64,000 bases of DNA from Fimenecus sp045631225 (lineage in GTDB: Bacteria > Bacillota > Clostridia > Oscillospirales > Acutalibacteraceae): the NCBI GenBank assembly GCA_045631225.1, contig JAZQUG010000040.1:1-64000 (forward strand), read 5' to 3'. The translations under genes and the position numbers were made by a program. This document shows positions 44,095 through 52,163 of this stretch, piece by piece. The notes under the pieces were generated by a model. That model saw only the letters and a program-made list of their open reading frames with translations. It was not told the origin of the DNA and ran no database searches. Each line of letters starts with the position of its first letter. The stretch's first letter is position 1.

Positions 44095-45693
44095 ATGTAT
44101 TCAGAAAAATTTCAGAAATCAATTGCTGCAGTTGAAGCAGCAAGAGAAAATAATATTGCTTTAGAGCCACAGCGTATGACAGCTCAGCAAAAAGAAGATT
44201 TACTTGCAACTTTCCATCCTGACTATAAAAAAGATGAATTTGCAGTATTGAAAATCGGTGCTAACAAGGGTGATAAGGTTCCAACTGAATTAGCTGAAAT
44301 GCTTCAGGCACACAGCCGTATCAAAGCTGACAGTGTTGACCTTTCAAAGCCTGATTATGAAACTGATGTTCTTATTATCGGTGGTGGCGGTGCAGGTGCA
44401 TCTGCTGCTATTGAAGCAAACGAAGCTGGCGCTGATGTTATGATTGTAACAAAGCTCAGAATAGGTGACGCTAACACAATGATGGCTGAAGGAGGTATTC
44501 AGGCAGCTGATAAGCCAAACGATTCACCAGCTATTCACTATGTTGACGCTTTCGGTGGCGGACATTTTGCAGCAAAGAAAGAACTTCTTTCAAAGCTTGT
44601 ATGTGATGCTCCTGAAGCAATTCAGTGGCTCAGCAATCTTGGTGTTGAATTTGATAAAGATGCTGACGGCACAATGGTTACAACTCATGGTGGTGGTACA
44701 TCACGTAAGCGTATGCACGCTGCAAAGGACTATTCAGGTGCAGAAATCATGAGAACTCTTCGTGATGAAGTACTTAATCGTCAGATTCCTGTAGTTGATT
44801 TTACAGCTGCAATTGAACTCATTATGGACGAAAACGGCAACGCTGCCGGTGCAGTTCTTATGAATATGGAAACAAAAGAACTCCTTGTTGCAAAGGCAAA
44901 GACTGTTATTATCGCAACAGGTGGTGCAGGACGTATGCACTATCAGGGCTTCCCAACATCAAACCACTATGGTGCAACTGCTGACGGTCTTGTTCTTGGT
45001 TACAGAGTAGGTGCAAAGCTTCTTTATGCTGAAACTCTTCAGTACCATCCAACAGGTGTTGCATACCCTGAACAGATTTTTGGTGCTCTTGTTACTGAAA
45101 AAGTTCGTTCATTAGGTGCAAAGCTTGTTAACGTAAATGGTGAAGTATTTATGCATCCACTTGAAACACGTGACGTTGCTGCTGCTTCAATTATCCGTGA
45201 ATGTTCAGAAAGAGGCACTGGTGTTGATACAGGTGACGGACAGGGCGTATGGCTTGACACACCAATGATTGAAAAAATCGGTGGCGAAGGCACAATCATG
45301 AAGAGAATCCCTGCTATGTGGAGAATGTTCGATAAGTATGGCATTGATATCCGTAAGGAGCCAATTCTCGTTTACCCAACATTACACTATCAGAATGGTG
45401 GTCTTGATATCACTGCTGACTGTATGACAACAAATGTTGAAAACTTATTTGTTGCCGGTGAGGCTGTTGGTGGAATTCATGGTAAGAACAGACTTATGGG
45501 TAACTCATTGCTTGATATTATCGTATTTGGTAGAAGTGCAGGTATTAATGCTGCTGCTAAAGCAAAGAATGTTACTGTAGGTGAACTTACACTTAAACAT
45601 ATTGAAAAGTTTGAAAATGAAATCACAGAAGCAGGAATTGATACAGATAAGGTATCACCAAAACTTTTGCCTGATTACACAAATAAAAAATAA
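44095..45693 (+). CDS. Soluble fumarate-reductase-like flavoprotein subunit
   Basis: A 532-residue flavoprotein of the SdhA/FrdA family. The FAD motif is IIGGGGAGASAAIEAN near residue 97. MMAEGGIQAAD, YHPTGV near 317, ETRDVAAASI and GGIHGKNRLMGNSLLD near 461 carry substrate-binding and catalytic His and Arg residues of fumarate reductases. An extra N-terminal stretch of about 85 residues precedes the Rossmann fold, as in TfrA-like proteins. No membrane-anchor gene (frdC/D or sdhC) is present and no signal peptide, so the enzyme should be cytosolic. L-aspartate oxidase is a possible mislabel, but the paired iron-sulfur protein argues for fumarate reduction. AAGGAGG precedes the ATG. Confidence 0.82.
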   Translation: MYSEKFQKSIAAVEAARENNIALEPQRMTAQQKEDLLATFHPDYKKDEFAVLKIGANKGDKVPTELAEMLQAHSRIKADSVDLSKPDYETDVLIIGGGGAGASAAIEANEAGADVMIVTKLRIGDANTMMAEGGIQAADKPNDSPAIHYVDAFGGGHFAAKKELLSKLVCDAPEAIQWLSNLGVEFDKDADGTMVTTHGGGTSRKRMHAAKDYSGAEIMRTLRDEVLNRQIPVVDFTAAIELIMDENGNAAGAVLMNMETKELLVAKAKTVIIATGGAGRMHYQGFPTSNHYGATADGLVLGYRVGAKLLYAETLQYHPTGVAYPEQIFGALVTEKVRSLGAKLVNVNGEVFMHPLETRDVAAASIIRECSERGTGVDTGDGQGVWLDTPMIEKIGGEGTIMKRIPAMWRMFDKYGIDIRKEPILVYPTLHYQNGGLDITADCMTTNVENLFVAGEAVGGIHGKNRLMGNSLLDIIVFGRSAGINAAAKAKNVTVGELTLKHIEKFENEITEAGIDTDKVSPKLLPDYTNKK

Positions 45694-45713
45694 GAAAAGA
45701 GGCAAATAAAACA

Positions 45714-46979
45714 ATGACTTTATTTGGTGGAGTTATTTCAGTTACAGGAATTTCCTTTTTAATGTTATGCGTTTTTGCAATACTTTTTGTTGGCTACGCT
45801 CTTGGTAGAGTAACAATTAAAGGCGTGTCATTAGGTGACGCAGGAGTTTTCGTTGTAGCATTATTATTCGGTGCACTCCTTTTCACACCACTTGAAAATC
45901 AGCTTGTGATTAAGGGCGAAATTGAAGTAGGATTTGCAGAGAAGGCGCTTGAGATTATCGAAAGCCTCGGATTGATTCTCTTTGTAACATCAGTTGGTTT
46001 TATTGCCGGACCAAAATTTTTCGGCAATATGAAAAAGAATTTTAAGTCTTATGTTCTTTTAGGACTTGTTATTATTCTTTCAGGTGGCCTTGCTGCAGTA
46101 GCTTGTATTTTCATCGGCAAGGGAATTGGTTTCGGTGCATCAATTGAAACACAAGAAGAATTTACTGCTATGATTACAGGTCTTCTTTCAGGTGCTCTTA
46201 CATCAACACCGGCATTTTCAGCTGCAAAAGAAAGTGTTGCTGCAGAACATGTTAGCCTTGTTTCGGTAGGCTATGGCATTGCATATATCTTCGGTGTTAT
46301 TGGTGTAGTTCTTTTTGTACAGATTATACCAAAGCTTGTAAAAGCAGATATGGCAGTAGAACGTGCAAAACTCAGCACAGGTGATGATACAACATCAAAG
46401 AAAAAGGTGTTCAACGGAAAGCTTCTTGAACTTGACGGGCATGGTGTTGCAGTATTTGCTCTTGCAGCTGTTATTGGTACAGTTGTTGGAAAAATCGCAA
46501 TTCCTCTTACAAGTAATGGACTTGACGGTACTTGCTTCTCACTTACAACAACAGGCGGTTGCCTTCTTACCGCATTGGTGTTCGGTCACTTCGGCAGAAT
46601 TGGTAAGTTGAGTATTATGCCATCTCAGTCAACACTCAAACTTTTAAGAGAATTAGGACTCGTGTTCTTCTTGTTGGGTGCTGGTGTACCAGGTGGTGCA
46701 GATTTTGTAAAATACTTTGACCCAATGTATTTTGTATATGGTATGATTATGACAGTTTTACCATTGATTATAGGTTACTTCTTTGCAAAATATGTTCTTA
46801 AACTAAGCTTACTTAATAGTCTTGGTTCTCTCACAGGCGGTATGACAAGCACACCTGCTCTCGGAACACTTATTTCAACAGCAGGCACAGAGGACGTTGC
46901 TGCTGCTTATGCTGCAACATACCCAATTGCTCTTATTGCAGTTGTATTGGTTTCACAGCTTATCGTAATTATGTTCTAA
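45714..46979 (+). CDS. AspT/YidE/SucE-type dicarboxylate exchanger
   Basis: A 421-residue membrane protein with two homologous halves of about five helices each. Each half has the Asp-Al_Ex motif: GALTSTPAFSAAKES near residue 162 and GGMTSTPALGTLIS near 380. The family includes aspartate:alanine exchanger AspT and the succinate exporter SucE of Corynebacterium. The cytoplasmic TrkA-C (RCK) domains found between the halves in larger members are missing; the linker holds only a short charged stretch (about 205-240). As last gene of the malate-fumarate-succinate operon it is well placed to export succinate or exchange it for another dicarboxylate; this is inference. A strong terminator follows 19 bp downstream. 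Confidence 0.82.
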   Translation: MTLFGGVISVTGISFLMLCVFAILFVGYALGRVTIKGVSLGDAGVFVVALLFGALLFTPLENQLVIKGEIEVGFAEKALEIIESLGLILFVTSVGFIAGPKFFGNMKKNFKSYVLLGLVIILSGGLAAVACIFIGKGIGFGASIETQEEFTAMITGLLSGALTSTPAFSAAKESVAAEHVSLVSVGYGIAYIFGVIGVVLFVQIIPKLVKADMAVERAKLSTGDDTTSKKKVFNGKLLELDGHGVAVFALAAVIGTVVGKIAIPLTSNGLDGTCFSLTTTGGCLLTALVFGHFGRIGKLSIMPSQSTLKLLRELGLVFFLLGAGVPGGADFVKYFDPMYFVYGMIMTVLPLIIGYFFAKYVLKLSLLNSLGSLTGGMTSTPALGTLISTAGTEDVAAAYAATYPIALIAVVLVSQLIVIMF

Positions 46980-46997
46980 GATAAATAAATTTTACAG

Positions 46998-47032
46998 AAA
47001 AAGCTTTCGATTTAAAATCGGAAGCTTTTTTT
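46998..47032 (+). terminator. Terminator of the succinate operon
   Basis: AAAAAGCTTTCGAT (46998-47011) pairs with ATCGGAAGCTTTTT (47017-47030) around a 5-base loop, with the T tract running to 47032. Confidence 0.9.
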
Positions 47033-47040
47033 ATGAGCAT

Positions 47041-47075
47041 AAAAAAACCAACACAGAAATCTCTGCATTGGTTTT
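47041..47075 (-). terminator. Terminator of the hydrogenase operon
   Basis: On the minus strand AAAACCAA (47075-47068) pairs with TTGGTTTT (47051-47044), with inner CAGA/TCTG pairing; the T tract continues to 47041. It faces the plus-strand terminator 9 bases away. Confidence 0.8.
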
Positions 47076-47096
47076 ATTATCTTTAATTAAATTGTC

Positions 47097-48518
47097 TTAT
47101 TTCAAAATTGAAATAGCGTCACTGATTGTTTTTTCATATGCCTCTTTGCCGTATTTATCAACTTCAGATTTATTCTTTTCTCCGTGTGTAAGGCATCCTG
47201 CACCACCGATACATCCACCGATGCACGCCATACCTTCGATAAAGTTTGCATCAAGGACATTTTTGCTCTTTTTAAGAAGTGCTACCTTACAAGCTTCAAT
47301 ACCGTCACATACTGCAGGTTTAACTGTGAAATCAATCTTCTGTTCATCTAAAGCTTGAACAACGGCATCTGAAAGACCGCCTGTACGTGCGAAAATTCTT
47401 CCGTAATATGAAGCATTATCAAGTACATCTTCGTGAAGTGTTGTGATATCAATATCCTTACTGTCATAAAGAGCTTGTAATTCTTCAAAAGTAAGAACTG
47501 CATCAATGTGTGGTTTAACTGATTCAAGTTGCGCTTCAGCTTTCTTTGCAGTACAAGGTCCTATGAATACAACCTTAGCATTATTACTTGTTTCCTTTAT
47601 GTACTTTGCAAGCATTGCCATAGGTGACAAGTTGTGTGAAACATGAGGTAAGAGGGCCGGGAATGAAGACTTGATATACTGCACAAATGCCGGACAACAT
47701 GAACTTGTGAGGAATCCTTTTTCACTGAGTTCCTTTGACTCTTCCATCGCAACCATATCTGCACCGAGTGCTGCTTCAATTACAGTATAGAAACCGAGTT
47801 CTTTAAGTCCTGTAATTACCTGACCTAATTTTGCATAAGTAAACTGACTCGAAATCGAAGGAGCAACAATCGCATAAACCTTATATTCTTTATTACCATT
47901 ACTCTTCTTAATCATATCAATAACATCAAGGATAAATGACTTATCACTGATTGCACCGAATGGACACTGATATACACAAGCTCCACACTGAATACATTTA
48001 CTGTTATCAATAGCAGCTGCGTTATCATCATTAATCTTAATTGCTTTTACCTTACAAGCACTTTGACAAGGACGCTTACGATTAACAATTGCAAAGAACG
48101 GACATACCTTTGCACACTGACCACATTCAACACATTTTGACTTATCAATATGTGCAACATGGTTATAGTCAAATGAAATTGCACCACGTTTACAAACGTC
48201 TTCGCAACGATGTGCAAGACAACCACGGCAAGAATCTGTTACTTCATATCCCGCTGCAGGACATTCATCACAAGCAATATCGATGACTTCAATAACATTT
48301 GGGTTTTTCTTATCTCCACCCATAGCCAACTTAATACGCTGAGCAAGGATTGCACGTTCTTTATAAACGCAACATCTCATAGTTGGTTCTTTACCGGGTG
48401 AAATTGATTTTGGAATGTCCCAAAGATTTTCAATCAAAGTATCATTCCAACTGTGTTTTGCAACTTCACGCAAAACTTTATATTTAAGGTACTGTACTTT
48501 AGTATCAAATTTTCTCAT
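47097..48518 (-). CDS. [FeFe]-hydrogenase (group B-like), monomeric
   Basis: A 473-residue protein with N-terminal Cys-rich motifs and two or more ferredoxin motifs (CVECGQCAKVC near residue 132; CIQCGACVYQC near 175). The H-cluster domain follows, with all three signatures: TSSCCPAF near 272, GPCTAKKAEA near 320 and EGMACIGGCIGGAGC near 427. It should make or consume H2 with ferredoxin in the cytoplasm. The long Cys-rich N-terminus (TMRCCVYKERAIL, CDECPAAGYEVTDSCRGC) and Ala instead of Gly after CCP point to the group B type; phylogeny would decide. It is the last gene of the operon, 12 bp after the phosphatase gene. The maturases HydE, HydF and HydG are not in this window. Confidence 0.85.
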   Translation of the reverse strand: MRKFDTKVQYLKYKVLREVAKHSWNDTLIENLWDIPKSISPGKEPTMRCCVYKERAILAQRIKLAMGGDKKNPNVIEVIDIACDECPAAGYEVTDSCRGCLAHRCEDVCKRGAISFDYNHVAHIDKSKCVECGQCAKVCPFFAIVNRKRPCQSACKVKAIKINDDNAAAIDNSKCIQCGACVYQCPFGAISDKSFILDVIDMIKKSNGNKEYKVYAIVAPSISSQFTYAKLGQVITGLKELGFYTVIEAALGADMVAMEESKELSEKGFLTSSCCPAFVQYIKSSFPALLPHVSHNLSPMAMLAKYIKETSNNAKVVFIGPCTAKKAEAQLESVKPHIDAVLTFEELQALYDSKDIDITTLHEDVLDNASYYGRIFARTGGLSDAVVQALDEQKIDFTVKPAVCDGIEACKVALLKKSKNVLDANFIEGMACIGGCIGGAGCLTHGEKNKSEVDKYGKEAYEKTISDAISILK

Positions 48519-48530
48519 ATTGTCATCTCC

Positions 48531-49703
48531 TTAGAAATAACTTACTTTAATTTTTTTGCCCATTTTTCTCAAAGCCTTTGAAAGCTCTTCAACGAGATTC
48601 ATTTTAATATTGAAATTTATAGGCAAGTCAGGATTCTGATGAGCAGGGTTAATAGCTCGTCCCACATAGAAGTTTATATCAGTTGCTTCTTCGAATAATA
48701 AACGGCAAATAAGAGATGCACCGTCTTTTTTGAAGCTCCAATGTTCATAATGTTTGTTTTCACCAAGATAGTCGTTTGCATACTCAACGACTTTATTAAT
48801 AGTGATAACGCCTTCTGTTACAAGGTCAACACCCTCCAATTCGGCAATAGGAGGAATATCACTCTGTTCAAAATTAAGTGATGGTCTGAGAGGCTTTCTC
48901 AAAAACTTTGCAGCAATGGAAGAGGTTGTGCCACCACAAATGATATGTTTACCTTCTTTTGAGAAGAAAAGGGACATCATTCTGTCAGCGTCATCACGAT
49001 TTGATGGAGGGCCGAAAAGCATATTCATAGGTACTCTTTTTCTGATTTTGACAACACAAGCAGTTGCATCGTCACCCGGCTTATGTCCATAAAGCTTATC
49101 GCATTCATCAACAAGCATTGTGGAAAGTGTTTTTGCAGTATAACCGGCGGGAACAAGAGTTTCGACAAACTCGATAATATCTTCTCTTTTCCATCCGAAA
49201 TTATATAACATACCAATTCCGGCATGAGGACATCCGTCACTCATTGCAACGAAAATATCGTTTTCTTTTAAACTAACAAGAGATTTGAATATCTTTTTAC
49301 CACCGATATTCATTTCTGTTTTTGGGTAGTCCCAATTCATTTCATCACGGATGATAATTACGTGTGGATTATCATATTGAATAATCTCAGCAGTCTGGTT
49401 ATTTTTAAGATGAATGATTGTAAAGGTTGAATAAGCAACGCCTCTTACTGAACAAACAGGCAGGGTTGCAGCAATAGTTTCAACACATTCTTCAAGTGAT
49501 AAGCCTTCTGCAAGCATTGTGGAAATGATTTTTGATGTAAGAGTAGAAAGAATACTTGCTTTTACACCACTACCGAGTCCGTCAGACAACACAATAACAG
49601 TTGAATCGTCACTTGGCTCAACTATATCGACATGGTCTCCACAAAGTTCTTCACCGTGATGATTTATACTTTTGTATCCGATATCAGCACATAAATCATT
49701 CAT
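48531..49703 (-). CDS. SpoIIE/PP2C-family serine phosphatase
   Basis: A 390-residue protein whose first half is a PP2C-type phosphatase of the SpoIIE family. The metal-binding Asp residues are in VIVLSDGLGSGVKAS near residue 40, AMSDGCPHAG near 155 and GDDATACVV near 212. There is no membrane segment. The second half (about 230-390) has no domain I recognise. It overlaps the sensory hydrogenase gene by 8 bp, the arrangement known for putative H2-sensing [FeFe]-hydrogenases linked to protein phosphatases. Probable role: dephosphorylate a regulator in response to the hydrogenase-like sensor; the target is unknown. Confidence 0.85.
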   Translation of the reverse strand: MNDLCADIGYKSINHHGEELCGDHVDIVEPSDDSTVIVLSDGLGSGVKASILSTLTSKIISTMLAEGLSLEECVETIAATLPVCSVRGVAYSTFTIIHLKNNQTAEIIQYDNPHVIIIRDEMNWDYPKTEMNIGGKKIFKSLVSLKENDIFVAMSDGCPHAGIGMLYNFGWKREDIIEFVETLVPAGYTAKTLSTMLVDECDKLYGHKPGDDATACVVKIRKRVPMNMLFGPPSNRDDADRMMSLFFSKEGKHIICGGTTSSIAAKFLRKPLRPSLNFEQSDIPPIAELEGVDLVTEGVITINKVVEYANDYLGENKHYEHWSFKKDGASLICRLLFEEATDINFYVGRAINPAHQNPDLPINFNIKMNLVEELSKALRKMGKKIKVSYF

Positions 49704-51372
49704 TGGTTATTGACTCCTTAAGATTTGCAAGAGCAATTTTTGTTTCTGCAGCAGTTTCACCTAAAAGAGAGGCGATTTCCTGAACAATACGCATCTGCTT
49801 TTCAACTACCTTGTCAGCAACTTCAATAGTCTGACGACTGATATCTTCTTTCTTTTCACGTTCTTTTTCTTCATCAGTAACATCACGCATAATGCTGATT
49901 AAAAGATGTGAATCCTTATCGTGAACAACTGTCTGTTCAATATATCTCTTATATTCTGCAAGGTAAACACGCTCGTCACGAACATTTCTGCCTGTACTCA
50001 TAACAGTCATAAATACTGTAGGGTCAAGGATTCTGATAACCTGGTCACCCAGTACATCAGATGCAGAACGGATATTCATCATTCTTCTTGCTGAATCATT
50101 GATTTGCTGAACCTCAAGCTGTTCATTAAGAACAATAAGTCCGTTTGGTGAGTTATTAACAATAGTGTCTGAAAAACTTTCTGCTTTATCTTTAAGGAAA
50201 GGCAGACACATTGAAATTTCTGCTTTGCCGTGAATAATCGCAATAGCTTTTTCACGACAAGTGCTATAACCACAAGAACCACAGTTAAGTTCCTGAGACG
50301 GTTTGAATTTGCCCATCTGACGAAGTATATTGTTGATTTCAATTTCCGATGGCATTGTGTTTCTTTGTTCAATATATGAAAATGTCTTTTTAAGTTCAAC
50401 CGATTTCGGCTGGTCAACTTGGAAATCCTTATCACCGGCATAATTTGCAACTTCAATATAGTCTTTTATATTTGAAGTATGGTGATATTTTTCAATAACA
50501 GGACCACCTACACAGCTGCCTACACAAGCAGACATTTCGATAAAGCAGTTATGTATTTTACCTTTTTCAATGTCCTTTAAAACCTGAATACAGTTTTCAA
50601 CACCATCAATAGCAACATATGTGTAGCCCTTAACATTGCTCATTGTTTTAAGAACACCACCGGTTGTAGGGAAGAAACGAGCACGACTGCAATCATTATT
50701 GTCCTGAATAGTTTCAAGTTCAATGTTTTCTTCCTTAAACCATTCTGAAAGTTCTTCAAAAGTTAAAACAGCATCGACGATACCTTTATAATACTCAGCC
50801 TCATCCTTTTTAGCAACGCAAGGACCCACAAAGACAGTTTTTGCATTTGGAATTCTCTTTTTAATATCCTGACAATGAGCCTGCATAGGGGACATAACAT
50901 CTGCAAGATATTCCAATGCTGACGGATAATGTTTCTGGATAAGTAAATTGATGGAATGACAACAAGAAGAAATGATAATATCTCTATCCTCTTCCATCAT
51001 CATTCTTTCGTATTCTGTCTTTACGATTGTTGCACCGATTGCGGTTTCTTCAGCATCATAAAAACCAAGCTTCTTAAGAGCAGCACGCATTGCGTCAATA
51101 CCGGCACCATCATAGTTAGCAATAAATGAAGGTGCAATACTTACAACAACAGGGTCACCACTCTGAAGAAATACTTTTACCTTTTCAACTTCGTTAACAA
51201 TTTCTTTTGCATTCTGCGGACATACAACGAAACACTGACCACACAAAATACATTCGTTACCGATAATGTGCGCCTGATTGCCTGAAAAACGGATAGCTTT
51301 TACAGGGCAATGGCGAATACATTTATAGCAGTTTTTACAGTTTGATTTTTTGAGTGTCAAACAATTAGACAT
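49696..51372 (-). CDS. Putative sensory [FeFe]-hydrogenase with PAS domain
   Basis: A 558-residue protein: two ferredoxin motifs (CKNCYKCIRHC near residue 12; CILCGQCFVVC near 41), an H-cluster domain with ISSCCHSINLL near 134, GPCVAKKDEA near 183 and EMSACVGSCVGGP near 279, an extra cluster motif CGSCGYSTC near 365, and a C-terminal PAS domain (about 400-500) ending in a short coiled coil. Active-site loop one has His where catalytic hydrogenases have Pro, and loop three has Ser for Met-Ala variations, as in sensory types. It likely reads H2 or redox state and signals to the phosphatase encoded next to it. The stop overlaps the phosphatase start by 8 bp. Confidence 0.85.
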   Translation of the reverse strand: MSNCLTLKKSNCKNCYKCIRHCPVKAIRFSGNQAHIIGNECILCGQCFVVCPQNAKEIVNEVEKVKVFLQSGDPVVVSIAPSFIANYDGAGIDAMRAALKKLGFYDAEETAIGATIVKTEYERMMMEEDRDIIISSCCHSINLLIQKHYPSALEYLADVMSPMQAHCQDIKKRIPNAKTVFVGPCVAKKDEAEYYKGIVDAVLTFEELSEWFKEENIELETIQDNNDCSRARFFPTTGGVLKTMSNVKGYTYVAIDGVENCIQVLKDIEKGKIHNCFIEMSACVGSCVGGPVIEKYHHTSNIKDYIEVANYAGDKDFQVDQPKSVELKKTFSYIEQRNTMPSEIEINNILRQMGKFKPSQELNCGSCGYSTCREKAIAIIHGKAEISMCLPFLKDKAESFSDTIVNNSPNGLIVLNEQLEVQQINDSARRMMNIRSASDVLGDQVIRILDPTVFMTVMSTGRNVRDERVYLAEYKRYIEQTVVHDKDSHLLISIMRDVTDEEKEREKKEDISRQTIEVADKVVEKQMRIVQEIASLLGETAAETKIALANLKESITNE

Positions 51373-51392
51373 TTACTGCTACTTCCTTTCGT

Positions 51393-51638
51393 TTAAAATT
51401 TACTCAGGACATTTTCCTGGAAAAACTCTTTAAAGTTTTCTTTTGTAATACCTGTATGAACATCATCATCGACCTGAATGGTTACGCCCACACGATTACA
51501 CTTGCCGATACAGAAGCTACCGGCCAAAGTGATTTCGTCTTCTAAATGATTTTGCTCAACAGCTTTCTGAAGAAGCTCAACTATTTCAGGCGAACCCTTC
51601 AAGTGGCAGGAACTACCGACACAAATCTGAATAATCAT
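51393..51638 (-). CDS. Small thioredoxin-like [2Fe-2S] protein
   Basis: An 81-residue protein of the NuoE/HndA C-terminal type: CVGSSCHLKG (residues 6-11) and CIGKCNRVG (about 43-47) give the C-x4-C and C-x3-C cluster ligands of a thioredoxin-like [2Fe-2S] ferredoxin. It is a paralogue of the neighbouring 79-residue protein. It probably delivers electrons to or from the hydrogenase-like proteins in the same operon, 20 bp downstream. Confidence 0.85.
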   Translation of the reverse strand: MIIQICVGSSCHLKGSPEIVELLQKAVEQNHLEDEITLAGSFCIGKCNRVGVTIQVDDDVHTGITKENFKEFFQENVLSKF

Positions 51639-51643
51639 ATGTA

Positions 51644-51883
51644 TTATACCTTCGCTAAAACATTTTCTGTGAAAAAGTCATTAACTGTGTCAGGAGATAC
51701 TGAAAAGAATTCCTCATCCACAGTAACGCAAACACCTTTCTGACATTCACCTAAACAGAATGTGCCACCAAGTTCAACCTTATCTTCGAGTTTGTTTTCA
51801 CTGATAAGATTTTGAAGTTGTTCAACAACAAGACGAGAACCTTTAACATGGCATGAACTACCAATACAAACTGTAATTTTCAT
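51644..51883 (-). CDS. Small thioredoxin-like [2Fe-2S] protein (tandem paralogue)
   Basis: A 79-residue protein with the same ligands: CIGSSCHVKG (residues 5-10) and CLGECQKG (about 44-48). About half of its residues match the protein encoded 5 bp downstream, so the two arose by tandem duplication. It is the first gene of the hydrogenase-sensor operon and has AAGGAG before its ATG. Confidence 0.85.
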   Translation of the reverse strand: MKITVCIGSSCHVKGSRLVVEQLQNLISENKLEDKVELGGTFCLGECQKGVCVTVDEEFFSVSPDTVNDFFTENVLAKV

Positions 51884-51926
51884 AAGTTTTTCTCCTTACT
51901 TATTATTTGTAATTTGCAATATAAAC

Positions 51927-51956
51927 ACAAGAAAACAAGCATTTGCATTTTCTTGT
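51927..51956 (-). other. Leader hairpin of the hydrogenase operon; note on the 51884-52163 gap
   Basis: ACAAGAAAA (51927-51935) and TTTTCTTGT (51948-51956) form a perfect 9-bp stem with a 12-base loop in the 125-base leader. A second pairing, AACAAG with CTTGTT, uses overlapping bases, so the two forms exclude each other. Only three T follow on the minus strand, so it is not called a terminator. The rest of the gap holds the promoter below and a weak TTTAAA-N17-TATAAA promoter for the fucosidase gene. Confidence 0.4.
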
Positions 51957-52016
51957 TAATAGTACTTTTTCAAGGGATATGTCCAAATGTGTTTAATTTC
52001 AACCACATCTTTTTTC

Positions 52017-52045
52017 ATTATACAATATAATGCAATAAAAATCAA
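52017..52045 (-). promoter_or_regulatory. Promoter of the hydrogenase-sensor operon
   Basis: On the minus strand TTGATT (52045-52040), 17 bases, TATAAT (52022-52017). Transcription would start near 52010. Confidence 0.65.
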
Positions 52046-52163
52046 TTTATTATATTGTTTATTTTACTTATTTTTTTAAAATTACTCACACTTAATAAAT
52101 AAATGATGCATTTAAAAAAGAAATGTGTTATGATATAAAAAACATGGATTAAGGTGGGTTAAA

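Noticed and set aside
51953..51959. TTGTTAA as a Rex operator near the hydrogenase operon
   Set aside because: Only one half site is intact; the second half does not match TTAACAA.
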